53,668 bases of DNA from Lentilactobacillus parabuchneri DSM 5707 = NBRC 107865 (lineage in GTDB: Bacteria; Bacillota; Bacilli; Lactobacillales; Lactobacillaceae). Shown here in pieces: positions 8,555 to 16,787 of this stretch (its first letter is position 1; each line of letters begins with the position of its first letter). The notes beneath the pieces are model-generated. The model was not told the DNA's origin, ran no database searches, and worked only from the letters and a program-made list of their open reading frames with translations. The stretch lies in the NCBI RefSeq assembly GCF_001435315.1, contig NZ_AZGK01000012.1:1-53668 (forward strand), in the 5' to 3' direction. A program made the translations under genes and the position numbers.

Positions 8555-8575
8555 TTAAAGTATTTTGTACTTTAA
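8555..8575. promoter_or_regulatory. Palindromic operator 1 upstream of niaP-nadC
   Basis: TTAAAGTA (8555-8562), five bases, TACTTTAA (8568-8575): perfect 8-bp arms. It overlaps the spacer of a candidate promoter TTGATT (8551-8556), 16 bases, TAATAT (8573-8578). Confidence 0.6.
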
Positions 8576-8586
8576 TATGCACAAAT

Positions 8587-8605
8587 AAAAGTATTTATTA
8601 CTTTT
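8587..8605. promoter_or_regulatory. Palindromic operator 2 upstream of niaP-nadC
   Basis: AAAAGTA (8587-8593), five bases, TACTTTT (8599-8605). It has the same AAAGTA-N5-TACTTT plan as operator 1, with centres 31 bp apart, about three helical turns. A half-site TACTTTT also occurs near 8524. Probably a two-site repressor operator for an NAD-metabolism regulator. Confidence 0.6.
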
Positions 8606-8627
8606 AAATTTGATAGGAGGGTTTTTA

Positions 8628-9806
8628 ATGGAAAATACAAACCAAAAGTCAAAGTCCTTTACGTTTCTAGTCATTGGAATGGCTTGGATGTTTGATGCAA
8701 TGGACGTTGGCTTGTTATCGTTTATCATGTCAATCGTTCATAAAGAGTGGTTGTTGACGAACTCCCAAACTGGTTTGATTAGCTCAATCAGTACTGTGGG
8801 GATGATTTGTGGGGGCTTTTATTTTGGAAGTCTTGCGGATCGAATTGGCCGAAAAAACACACTCATTATCACCCTGTTAACTTTCTCGATCGGTAATTTA
8901 GCACTCGCTGCAGCCCCAGGATTTTATATGTTTTTAGCTATTCGTTTTATTGTTGGAATGGGACTCGGTGGTGAATTACCAGTAGCTGCAACCTACATTG
9001 CAGATATGTATCGCGGACCCAAGCGATCCCAGATGCTGATTTTAGCTGATAGCTTTTGGGCCGTTGGTTGGTTAGTGGCTTCATTTTTATCGGTCCTGTT
9101 TGCCCCACTGATTGGTTGGCGGGGACTGCTGATTTTAACTGCCTTAGCTGGCCTTTTCGCCTTGGTCTTACGTCGTCATATCCACGAAATTCACACGCTG
9201 CCAACACAATCAAGTGAATGGTACGCGACTTTAAAATCTGAATTCCGACCGTGGACAATTACCCTTTGGATTGCCTGGTTCATGGTGATGTTTAGCTATT
9301 ACGGAATGTTTATGTGGCTGCCAAGCATTCTTTTGGATAAGGGCTACGGCATTGTCAGCGGCTTTGGCTACACTACCATTATTATTGTCGCTCAGCTTCC
9401 CGGTTATTTTTGTGCAGCGTGGCTCGCCCGACGAATCAAGGTAAAATACGTCTTTTCGATTTACATGTTTGGCACAGCTTTGGGAGCCATCATGTTTGGG
9501 CAGTCTACAACCGCACTGATGATTGTCATTGCAGGATGTGTCCTGTCATTCTTCAACTTGGGTGCTTATGGCGCAATCATCGCCTTGACCCCCGATCTTT
9601 ATGAAAACAAAATCAGAGGAACGATGACTGGAATGGCTCAAGGAATTGGGCGAATTGGTGCGATTGTCGGCCCACTGATGGTGGGTGTACTCATGGATCG
9701 TCAAACAAGCGTTAACCTTGTCTTCGTAATCTTCATGATTTCATTGGTCATCGGCGCCATTGCGGTATTGACGCTGCCCGCCTCCCAAGACAGCCAAAAG
9801 GAGTAA
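8628..9806 (+). CDS. niaP: MFS niacin transporter, NiaP family
   Basis: A 392-residue, 12-segment major facilitator. It follows NiaP (Bacillus subtilis YceI) closely in WMFDAMDVGLLSFI, the MFS signature GSLADRIGRKNTL, GMGLGGELPVAATYIAD and DSFWAVGWLVASF. NiaP imports nicotinate; uptake of related pyridines such as quinolinate is possible. The start was set to the ATG at 8628 because AGGAGG (8615-8620) precedes it; the in-frame TTG at 8610 lies upstream of that site. It is followed after 3 bases by nadC, so the two form one operon under a pair of palindromic operators. The family call is strong; the exact pyridine substrate is inferred. Confidence 0.8.
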   Translation: MENTNQKSKSFTFLVIGMAWMFDAMDVGLLSFIMSIVHKEWLLTNSQTGLISSISTVGMICGGFYFGSLADRIGRKNTLIITLLTFSIGNLALAAAPGFYMFLAIRFIVGMGLGGELPVAATYIADMYRGPKRSQMLILADSFWAVGWLVASFLSVLFAPLIGWRGLLILTALAGLFALVLRRHIHEIHTLPTQSSEWYATLKSEFRPWTITLWIAWFMVMFSYYGMFMWLPSILLDKGYGIVSGFGYTTIIIVAQLPGYFCAAWLARRIKVKYVFSIYMFGTALGAIMFGQSTTALMIVIAGCVLSFFNLGAYGAIIALTPDLYENKIRGTMTGMAQGIGRIGAIVGPLMVGVLMDRQTSVNLVFVIFMISLVIGAIAVLTLPASQDSQKE

Positions 9807-9809
9807 CTG

Positions 9810-10649
9810 ATGAATAATATCCTACTCAAAGAAAAACTACGGGAATTTCTCAATGAAGACATTAATTTCGGCGATATGAGCCTCAAGTATTTGAATGGTT
9901 CAAAAGTGATTGCTGGTGCATTCATTGCTAAGCAAGCCGGCGTTGTTTGTGGGCAAGACATTCCGCAACTGGTGTATGACTTGTTGGGGGATGCGTCATA
10001 TACAGCGGTTATAAAAGACGGTCAAACTGTTACTGCGGGAACCGTCATTGGTGAAGTTAAGGGCCAAGCGTCGACACTTCTCACCGGTGAACGGGTCATC
10101 CTTAATCTCATCCAGCGCATGAGTGGGATCGCTTCAACTACCGCAAAAATCGTTGAAAAATTAAATGACCCAACCATCAAAATTACGGATACCAGAAAGA
10201 CCGCGCCTGGTTTGCGGTTATTTGATAAGTTTGCGGTTTCTACAGGTGGCGGCTTTAATCATCGCTTTGACTTGACCGGTGGCATTATGCTTAAAGACAA
10301 CCATATCGCATTGGCCGGCGGAGTCAAAGCGGCGTTGCTCACCGTTAAAAAGAACGTTGGCCCACTAACGTCAATTGAAATTGAAGTGGAAACCGAATCT
10401 GAACTAAAAGAGGCAATTGAAGTCGGTGCCAACGTTATTATGTTTGATAATCAAAAACCGGAAACGATCAAGAAATGGAAACAGCTGGTACCTGAAACAA
10501 TCCAGATTGAAGCGTCTGGCGGCATTACCGAAGAAACCGTGGCGGCTTTTAGGGGGTGTGGCGCTGACTATCTCTCAATCGGAAACTTAACAAATGATGT
10601 TTCGCCACTTGATATCAGCTTTTTGGTTAAAGGCGTCATCAAGAGTTAA
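9810..10649 (+). CDS. nadC: Nicotinate-nucleotide pyrophosphorylase (quinolinate phosphoribosyltransferase)
   Basis: A 279-residue type II phosphoribosyltransferase converting quinolinate and PRPP to nicotinate mononucleotide, CO2 and PPi. Signature blocks: ERVILNLIQRMSGIAS (about 92-107), TRKTAPGLRLFDKFAV (about 129-144), GGGFNHRFDLTGGIMLKDNH, IEVEVETESEL, VIMFDNQKP and the C-terminal EASGGI and GADYLSIG. All PRPP/quinolinate contact motifs look intact. An aaaggag ribosome binding site overlaps the end of niaP, so translation is coupled. No nadA or nadB is nearby, so quinolinate would have to come from outside or from genes elsewhere; a side reaction on nicotinate cannot be excluded. Confidence 0.9.
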   Translation: MNNILLKEKLREFLNEDINFGDMSLKYLNGSKVIAGAFIAKQAGVVCGQDIPQLVYDLLGDASYTAVIKDGQTVTAGTVIGEVKGQASTLLTGERVILNLIQRMSGIASTTAKIVEKLNDPTIKITDTRKTAPGLRLFDKFAVSTGGGFNHRFDLTGGIMLKDNHIALAGGVKAALLTVKKNVGPLTSIEIEVETESELKEAIEVGANVIMFDNQKPETIKKWKQLVPETIQIEASGGITEETVAAFRGCGADYLSIGNLTNDVSPLDISFLVKGVIKS

Positions 10650-10681
10650 AGGAGATTTTTAAGTCTCACTTAATTGGCACG

Positions 10682-10722
10682 AAAAAACGGCTTTCGCGGA
10701 TTAAATGCGAAAGCCGTTTTTT
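10682..10722. terminator. Bidirectional terminator between nadC and the nucleoside hydrolase gene
   Basis: A perfect 16-bp stem: 10682-10697 (A6 then CGGCTTTCGC) with 10707-10722 (GCGAAAGCCG then T6). It has T runs on both strands and serves the convergent genes. Confidence 0.9.
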
Positions 10723-10767
10723 CTTTTTCGATTGTAGCCCCATTTAGTTTCCAAGAGGGACTGATTA

Positions 10768-11697
10768 CTATTCATCGTGTGTCAGAAGTTCGTCAAATTT
10801 ATCATAGAATGCCTGACCATGAACGGACGTTACCAAATTAATGGGTCGACCATTTTCAGTTTCAAACGTTCGTCCGGCGCCGTCACCACTGGTGATCACA
10901 TCGCCTTTAATATCCTTTGACTCAATCAAGTCCGGATACTGGCTGGCAACCGTCGTGAGTACATCCCACAGATAGTAGGTTGAATTGGCCTCATAAGATG
11001 AAACCAACGCGTAACCCTGACCAATCAAATCCATCATTGGATAACGGCGCAGGCTGGCCCAGTGCTGCTGGACGTCCGCGTTTAACGGCACTTGATTGGT
11101 ACTTTCCAAGCCAACCATTTGAATATCAATGTCGGCATCAAAAACCGTCTTGACCGCCTCAGGATCCCAATAAGCATTCCATTCGGCAGTTCCGTCATGT
11201 TTTGGTTCAAGCACATTTCCTTCCGTCCGCATCGTGCCGCCCATCCAATAAAGGCGGGCAATGTTTTTCACGATTGACGGGTCAACTTCTAAGGCACGGG
11301 CCAAATCCGTTAATGGTCCAGTCATGACTAAATCTGTTTTTCCGGGGGTGTTTTGCAGCTTGTCGATCATATCCAAATGAGCGGGTTTATCAGCGAGTGG
11401 CGTCGTTGGTGCGCCATGCTCATTTAATAATGGAAAAGCATCAAATGAAAATGAGCTTAATCGCCACTCCTTTGGAAATTGGTGAACAGCCCGCGAATTA
11501 GACGCAGCAACTGACACCTGGGCACCGTGGCCAAACCTTGTAATGATTTTGCGCGATGCGGGAACCGACCCTTCGATATAACCGTCAGCATCGATCACAC
11601 CGACTCCGGTCAGGTTCACTTCCGGCATTTGTAAGAGCAGTAGCAATGATACTAAATCATCAACGTTGCCGTCATGGTCAAAGTAGACATTTTTCAC
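10768..11697 (-). CDS. Nucleoside hydrolase (IUNH family)
   Basis: A 309-residue enzyme of the inosine-uridine preferring nucleoside hydrolase family, which cleaves the N-glycosidic bond of ribonucleosides for base salvage. The N-terminal FDHDGNVDD is the Ca-binding DxDxxxDD loop. The middle has MTGPLTDLAR and WMGGTMRTEGN, and AEWNAYWDPEAV supplies ribose-binding residues. The start is a GTG at 11697: an AGGAGG site lies 8 bases upstream and overlaps the alternative ATG at 11730. Base specificity cannot be read from the sequence. It shares a terminator with nadC and is separated by about 70 bases from the permease gene upstream. Confidence 0.85.
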   Translation of the reverse strand: MKNVYFDHDGNVDDLVSLLLLLQMPEVNLTGVGVIDADGYIEGSVPASRKIITRFGHGAQVSVAASNSRAVHQFPKEWRLSSFSFDAFPLLNEHGAPTTPLADKPAHLDMIDKLQNTPGKTDLVMTGPLTDLARALEVDPSIVKNIARLYWMGGTMRTEGNVLEPKHDGTAEWNAYWDPEAVKTVFDADIDIQMVGLESTNQVPLNADVQQHWASLRRYPMMDLIGQGYALVSSYEANSTYYLWDVLTTVASQYPDLIESKDIKGDVITSGDGAGRTFETENGRPINLVTSVHGQAFYDKFDELLTHDE

Positions 11698-11768
11698 GAT
11701 TTCATCCTCCTTGTTGGTTATCTTTATCATACAGGATGGCGAATCGCGGGTCTAATGAAAATCGACGA

Positions 11769-13163
11769 TTAATCGTTCTCAACATCCAAATGCGCTGGAT
11801 TACGACGATGCAAAATAATGTAAAAGGCAACGGCCCAGATAACGGCCCCAACAGCTGGCAAAAATGAGTCACTGCTGAAAAATAGGCTGCCAAAGATTGC
11901 AACAAAGAATACGACTGTTAAGGGATTTGACCAGCGGTATGCGGGCATCTTAAAGCCATCTGTTCGAAAGTCTTTTGAATGACGATATTTCCAGTGAGCG
12001 ACCATCGTCAGCATGCACACCAGAATGTAAATATCGCTGGAAACGGACGCAATAAACGAGAAGGCCGCGCCTAGCGAGTTAAAGGAACTGATAATCGGTG
12101 CTAGAAGCATCATGCCGGCCGAAAACAGAACGCTCACAATTGGAATACCGCTTTTTGAAACCTTTTGAAATGGTTTTAACCCAGCCGCATGTGATTCTTG
12201 GGCCAGTTGATATAAATGCCGGCCAGTAGAAAAAATTGCACTGTTTAACGTCGACATCGCCGCGGCAATCACGACGATATTAATGACTGCGGAAGCACCG
12301 GGAATCCCCGCCAAGTTAAAGATCTGAACAAACGGACTTTGATTTGGGTTCAACGTTTTCCATGGTGTAATGGCCATAATAATAATCAATGAGCCAATAT
12401 AAAACAGCAGAATTCTGGCAATGATTTGGTTGACTGCTTTAGGGAGTACTTTGCGGGGGTTCTTGGTTTCAGCGGTTGTGATCCCCACAAACTCCATTCC
12501 CTGAAAAGCAAAGAACACCATTGGAAAAGCCATAATAAACTGATGGATACCATTTGGAAACAGGCTAAATCCGTTGGTAATATTCCCCCAAGAAGCATGC
12601 GTACCGGCAGGATTTTCATGATGCGTAAAGACCAGATAGATCCCAATAATGATTAACGCGAGAATTGCAATCACTTTGATGCCGGAAAGAAACGTCTCGG
12701 ATTTACCAAATGAGCTAACCATTGCCAAATTGACACCGCTTAAGATGAGCAGGAAAAGTACCTGAATCAGGGGTGCGGGAACTCCTGGGAACCAGTATTT
12801 GACATAGGTTGAAATTGCCGTAAGCTCAGCCATGCCTGCTAGAATCAGTTCGGCCCAATAACTCCAAGCGGCGAATTTTCCAAGTCTTTGATTGACGTAT
12901 TTGCCAATAAACGACACAAAAGTATGTTGCTCAGGATCGGAATACATCATTTCACCAATCGCTCTCATCATTAAAAAGAAAAAGATGCCAATCACTAAAT
13001 AAACGAAAATAATTGATGGGCCGGTTCTATGAATCGTACTGCCGGCACCTAAAAACAGTCCGGTCCCAATTGAACCGCCAAAAGCAATCATTTGAACAGC
13101 CAGGTTGGACAAGCCCCGCCTGGTTCCGTCCTTGTTTACTTGAATCTTTTCTGCTGCTAACAT
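11769..13163 (-). CDS. Amino acid permease (APC/AAT family), T-box controlled
   Basis: A 464-residue, 12-segment amino acid:proton symporter. The family start GLSNLAVQMIAFGGSIGTGLFLGAG (about 18-42) and the GEMMYSDPEQHTFVSFIGKY loop are clear, as is the AAT block FQGMEFVGITTAETKNPRK. The start is the ATG at 13163, preceded by aaggagg; the longer frame from 13283 reads through the T-box leader and is not protein. The leader carries a T-box whose specifier loop, aligned to the two His T-boxes in this window, reads AUG (Met). The permease is therefore a candidate methionine importer, a substrate prediction resting on the leader, not on the protein. Confidence 0.85.
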   Translation of the reverse strand: MLAAEKIQVNKDGTRRGLSNLAVQMIAFGGSIGTGLFLGAGSTIHRTGPSIIFVYLVIGIFFFLMMRAIGEMMYSDPEQHTFVSFIGKYVNQRLGKFAAWSYWAELILAGMAELTAISTYVKYWFPGVPAPLIQVLFLLILSGVNLAMVSSFGKSETFLSGIKVIAILALIIIGIYLVFTHHENPAGTHASWGNITNGFSLFPNGIHQFIMAFPMVFFAFQGMEFVGITTAETKNPRKVLPKAVNQIIARILLFYIGSLIIIMAITPWKTLNPNQSPFVQIFNLAGIPGASAVINIVVIAAAMSTLNSAIFSTGRHLYQLAQESHAAGLKPFQKVSKSGIPIVSVLFSAGMMLLAPIISSFNSLGAAFSFIASVSSDIYILVCMLTMVAHWKYRHSKDFRTDGFKMPAYRWSNPLTVVFFVAIFGSLFFSSDSFLPAVGAVIWAVAFYIILHRRNPAHLDVEND

Positions 13164-13198
13164 GCTGTGTAGCCTCCTTAGATAATGACGATGAAGAC

Positions 13199-13480
13199 AA
13201 AAAAACGCCCCTACAGTTAAATACTGCAGGGACGTATACACGTGGTGCCACCCAGGTTCATAGTTAATTTCGCAATCAGCCATCTTAATAACTCGTTAGC
13301 CAAAACGGCCAATTAAGTCTGAGATCGTAACGTGTCTTAACGTAGGCATCGCTTTCACGTGTCTAATGCTCTGAGCTCATCTTCGCAAGTGTATCTTTGA
13401 CCGCTTCTCACCTCACGCGGCTCTCTTTATCAAAGGAAGGCTTGCTACTCTTCTCATCATCGCTTCATATTTTAATTTAA
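13199..13480 (-). promoter_or_regulatory. T-box leader of the permease, probable Met specifier
   Basis: This fills most of the 413-base gap between arsC and the permease. The T-box sequence GGGTGGCACC is at 13244-13253 (minus strand). It is followed by terminator stem CCCTGCAGT/ACTGTAGGG (13209-13217 with 13223-13231) and seven T (13199-13205). Stem I contains GCAAG/CUUGC closing a specifier loop with 5' AGUA and 3' GAAGAUGA. In the GAAN-NNN-A frame the specifier is AUG at 13378-13380; GAU (Asp) is the alternative if the loop is shifted by one. Transcription antitermination by uncharged tRNA is established for this RNA class. Confidence 0.8.
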
Positions 13481-13576
13481 TACTAATGTTAGCATCGTTT
13501 TTTGGAAATGCAAGACCGTTTTTTCAGAGGTCATTGAAAACGCAACTATAACAGTGTCTACACTAACTCATCAATT

Positions 13577-13996
13577 TTATTTTCTTGATTGTGCCAGTTG
13601 GCTAACCCGATCTTGAATGCCATCCCGGACGGTCCGAAAGGCGGCTAATTTCTCCGCTGGACTGCCGGATACTTCGGCCGGATCCGGAAACGGCCAGTGC
13701 TCGCGGCGGACTTGTGGCGGCGTTACTGGGCAACGTTTTTCGGCATCACTGCAAAGCGTCACAACCAAGTCGGCATGGGCTAAAATATTGCGGTCAATAC
13801 GCTTAGACGTTTGATCGGAAATATCGATTCCAATCTCCCCCATCACTTGAACAGCCAGAGGATTCACCCCATGCCGTTTCATTCCGGCAGATAACACCAG
13901 ATAGTCATCACCCAGATAGTATTTACCGAAACCCTCTGCCATCTGGCTTCGACATGAATTACCGGTACATAAGAAGTAGATAATCTTTTTCGCCAT
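13577..13996 (-). CDS. arsC: Arsenate reductase, thioredoxin-coupled (ArsC, LMW-PTP fold)
   Basis: A 139-residue enzyme reducing arsenate to arsenite. The N-terminal P-loop CTGNSCRS (about 9-16) holds the nucleophilic Cys and Arg. A second Cys pair lies in [11 protein letters not shown] (about 82-90), completing the Cys triad of the thioredoxin-linked family. [11 protein letters not shown] carries the general-acid Asp. The start is the ATG at 13996, with GAGGAGG 8 bases upstream; the longer frame has no such site. No arsR, arsB or other ars gene is adjacent, so it may act with a distant efflux pump, or on a phosphoprotein substrate. Confidence 0.85.
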   Translation of the reverse strand: MAKKIIYFLCTGNSCRSQMAEGFGKYYLGDDYLVLSAGMKRHGVNPLAVQVMGEIGIDISDQTSKRIDRNILAHADLVVTLCSDAEKRCPVTPPQVRREHWPFPDPAEVSGSPAEKLAAFRTVRDGIQDRVSQLAQSRK

Positions 13997-14130
13997 TAGC
14001 GGGTCCTCCTCGAATAAAAGATTGCTTAACCACAATAATTTTAACAGGTTTTCCATCAAAACGGCCTTTGACAACTTGAAAATTTAGCGGAGAATGAAGG
14101 TACGATACCGTCACACAGAAGAGGCACAAA

Positions 14131-14715
14131 ATGACTAAAGCTGACCAACTATTCCAAGCAATCCAGGCTGATCCACAAAATAAATCATTCACAGATAAAG
14201 GAATTCTGCCACTTTATCACGTTATTTCCAGCGCAGAAATTCTGATCATTAGTCAGGCCCCCAGCCGAAAAGCCCAGCAATCCATGGTATTTTGGGACGA
14301 TCCGAGTGGTGATCGGCTGCGTTCATGGATGGGGCTAAACAAGACTACCTTTTATGACTCGGGTAAAATCGCTGTTTTGCCGCTGGATTTTTACTATCCC
14401 GGTAAGGGCGTCCACGGAGATTTGCCACCGAGAAAGGGCTTCGCTGAAAAATGGCACCAGCCACTACTCGAATTAATGCCAAATATCAAAATGACATTAT
14501 TAATTGGTCAATATGCACAAAAATACTATCTTGGTAAACGGCGGCAAAAGAACCTGACCGAAACGGTAAGACACTTTGACGCCTACTTGCCTGAGTACTT
14601 TCCACTCGTTCATCCATCCCCACTCAACTATGGTTGGATGAACCAGCACCCCTGGTTTTTGGCCGAAGTGGTGCCGGAATTACAACGGCAAATCTCCCAA
14701 ATCATGGCCCACTAG
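14131..14715 (+). CDS. Uracil-DNA glycosylase family protein
   Basis: A 194-residue protein of the UDG superfamily (the cytosolic group found in Lactobacillales). Motif 1 appears as ISQAPSRKAQQSMVFWDDPSG (about 47-67), the substrate-binding block as FYYPGKGVHGDLPPRKGF (about 90-107), and the final motif as HPSPLNYGW (about 167-175). Proteins of this group are annotated as DNA glycosylases, but activity is seldom demonstrated. The ribosome binding site is gaagagg. It runs divergently from arsC. It is distinct from the housekeeping Ung, which lacks this spacing. Confidence 0.75.
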   Translation: MTKADQLFQAIQADPQNKSFTDKGILPLYHVISSAEILIISQAPSRKAQQSMVFWDDPSGDRLRSWMGLNKTTFYDSGKIAVLPLDFYYPGKGVHGDLPPRKGFAEKWHQPLLELMPNIKMTLLIGQYAQKYYLGKRRQKNLTETVRHFDAYLPEYFPLVHPSPLNYGWMNQHPWFLAEVVPELQRQISQIMAH

Positions 14716-14832
14716 CATACGAGTTTTCCTTATAAAAATATTAATAAAGCAATATAAATGCTCAATGGTTTATGATAAAATATAGATTGTGTCATAAATC
14801 ACACATATTTTATATTGCTGGGGGAAAGCATT

Positions 14833-15078
14833 ATGCTAAAGCTTAAGAAAGCGACTTTAACAGTTGTTGCAGTATTCACAATGGGTGGCGGGCTCATTTC
14901 AATCCCGCCTCAAGAAGTTTCAGCCAGAACTACATATGTCTGGATCGCACCTAATCATGGCAAGAGATATCATTACTCGAAAAATTGCCGCGGATTGAAT
15001 ACCGCTGGCTACAAGCGCCACGTGACCCGTCACTGGGCAAGAAGCCATGGGTATCGGTTGTGTCATTGGGAGAAGTAG
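14833..15078 (+). CDS. Secreted small protein with YHxxxxC motif, unknown
   Basis: An 81-residue exported protein. The N-terminus is a signal peptide (KLKKATLTVVAVFTMGGGL, then PPQEVSARTTY with likely cleavage after SAR or nearby). The mature part of about 50 residues is basic and aromatic: YVWIAPNHGKRYHYSKNCRGL, then many His and Arg, ending CHWEK. The pattern of a Gly-Lys-x-Tyr-His followed by Cys-x-x-Leu and a final Cys recalls small zinc-ribbon-like domains at the ends of secreted Firmicutes proteins, but only two Cys remain, so metal or disulfide binding is a guess. The start at 14833 follows ggggaaag. A perfect terminator follows, so it is a single-gene unit. Confidence 0.7.
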   Translation: MLKLKKATLTVVAVFTMGGGLISIPPQEVSARTTYVWIAPNHGKRYHYSKNCRGLNTAGYKRHVTRHWARSHGYRLCHWEK

Positions 15079-15086
15079 TTATTTAA

Positions 15087-15142
15087 AACAGAAGCCGTGT
15101 CCACCAGCTATTATGACTGGCAGACACGGCTTCTGTTTTTTT
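15087..15142. terminator. Bidirectional terminator
   Basis: A perfect 15-bp stem, 15087-15101 with 15123-15137, then T7 on the plus strand and a shorter T run on the minus strand. It serves the small secreted gene and the convergent oppA-like gene. Confidence 0.9.
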
Positions 15143-15144
15143 AC

Positions 15145-16776
15145 TTACTTTGAAATATTTGAGCGTGTGTAATCCGCAAAGCCGGCAACGTGATATTCAA
15201 CCCCATGCAATTTCGGGTTAACCAAATGGCTTTCACGAACGTAGTAGAGCGGAATGATACCGTTTTGACTCATCAATCGTTTTTCAGCCTGTCGGAGGTA
15301 ACGCCAATATGATGCTTGGCTACCTGCGTTTTTGGCTTTTTGGACCAAAGAGTCATAGGTTGAATCGCTGAACTTACCAGGATTCATCGTATTATTCGTT
15401 GTCAAAATTCCGAGGTAGTTGATTGGGTCACCGAAATCGGCCAGCCAATACCATTGAGCAAGATCAAACTTCCCTTCGCTACGCCGGGCCTGCTGGGCCT
15501 TATCGGGAATGTTGGCAATGGTTACTTTAACCCCGGGTAGTTTTGAATTGAGTTGACTCTGAAGATATTGGGCAACATTTTTGGTGACATCCTGATCATC
15601 CCCAACAATTGAAAGGCTAACCGATCCTTTGAGGCCAGCCTCCTTTTTACCTTCATTCCAAAGAGAACGGGCCTTTTTTACATTTGGTTGTACGCTAAAG
15701 CTGGTCTCTTTGCTAAAGTCTTTTCCGGTTGTTGGATCAATTGCCGTGCCCGGACTGACGAAGCTGCTTGCTGGTAACGAGCCGTCAGCGAGAACCTTGC
15801 TGGTTAACTCTGGCCGGTTAATGACGAGTGAAATTGCCTGTCGCAGCTTACGATTGGCAAGCGGCTGATTTTGACGTTGGTTCACCTGCAGATAGTAGGT
15901 CCAAGCCTTGGAGACATGCTTGAGATTTCGATTCTTTTGAAGGCTCTTTGCGGTTACGCCAGAAATCGTCGCATCATCCAACTTGCCATTTTCAAATAAG
16001 TTATGCGCCGTATTGGAATCTTTAACGGTTTGATACTTAATTTCATCTAATTTGATCGCACTTTTATCCCAGTAATAAGGGTTACGAACTAATTTATAAG
16101 TGTCGTTGGTACCTGTCCAGTCGGCAATCTTAAATGCACCGTTTGACACGGTCGTCTTGGCATTCGTTCCATATTTTTTAATGCCGACTTTTTGAACAAA
16201 AGACTTATTTTGTGGCATGAAAACAGGCATTGCAACTAATTTATTGAAATAAGCCATTGGGTGGTCCAAAGTAATCTCCAACGTTTTGTCGCCCAAGGCT
16301 TTAATGCCTAGTGTTTTATACGATTTTTTATTATTAATTATTGAATCCGCATTTTTTATGCCACTAAATACATAAGTATAAACCGGGTTATTGGCAGGGT
16401 TTAAGGAACGCTTCCAGGAATACTCAAAATCTTCAGCTTTTACTGGGTCACCATTACTCCATTTGGCAGTCTTGCGAATATGAAAAATATATTTTTTGCC
16501 GTTATCGGTTGGCTTGACAATCTTGGTTGCCATTGCCGGAACCGGCTGATCCTTGTCATTAAGACGATAAAGCCCCTCTGAAATGTTGGTTAGGGTGTTG
16601 AATTCGGGCAGCATTGCTTGATTCGTGTTGTCCAAAGATGTTAACTCGGAAGTCTGCATTAAAGTAATTGATTTTTTGGCTGCTTTGTTTTGTGAACCTT
16701 GGTTGTCGCATGCAGCCAGAAACCCAGCACTCGCCACGATAACAGCCATCAGTAAAAGACCCCTACGATTCTTCAT
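15145..16776 (-). CDS. Oligopeptide-binding lipoprotein (OppA-like, SBP family 5)
   Basis: A 543-residue extracellular solute-binding lipoprotein. The signal peptide ends in lipobox LAAC (about residue 25), so it is anchored by diacylglycerol. SBP5 signatures: LTNISEGLYRLND, WSNGDPVKAEDFEYSWKRSL and the C-terminal GIIPLYYVRESHLVNPKLHGV. The start is the ATG at 16776 with a gaggggga site; the earlier in-frame ATG at 16791 overlaps the osmC stop. No oppBCDF genes are adjacent, so it must use a permease encoded elsewhere. It forms a short operon with the OsmC gene. Confidence 0.85.
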   Translation of the reverse strand: MKNRRGLLLMAVIVASAGFLAACDNQGSQNKAAKKSITLMQTSELTSLDNTNQAMLPEFNTLTNISEGLYRLNDKDQPVPAMATKIVKPTDNGKKYIFHIRKTAKWSNGDPVKAEDFEYSWKRSLNPANNPVYTYVFSGIKNADSIINNKKSYKTLGIKALGDKTLEITLDHPMAYFNKLVAMPVFMPQNKSFVQKVGIKKYGTNAKTTVSNGAFKIADWTGTNDTYKLVRNPYYWDKSAIKLDEIKYQTVKDSNTAHNLFENGKLDDATISGVTAKSLQKNRNLKHVSKAWTYYLQVNQRQNQPLANRKLRQAISLVINRPELTSKVLADGSLPASSFVSPGTAIDPTTGKDFSKETSFSVQPNVKKARSLWNEGKKEAGLKGSVSLSIVGDDQDVTKNVAQYLQSQLNSKLPGVKVTIANIPDKAQQARRSEGKFDLAQWYWLADFGDPINYLGILTTNNTMNPGKFSDSTYDSLVQKAKNAGSQASYWRYLRQAEKRLMSQNGIIPLYYVRESHLVNPKLHGVEYHVAGFADYTRSNISK

Positions 16777-16787
16777 AATTTTCCCCC

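Noticed and set aside
13164-13283. N-terminal extension of the amino acid permease by 40 codons
   Set aside because: It is the T-box leader read as protein; the ribosome binding site supports the ATG at 13163.
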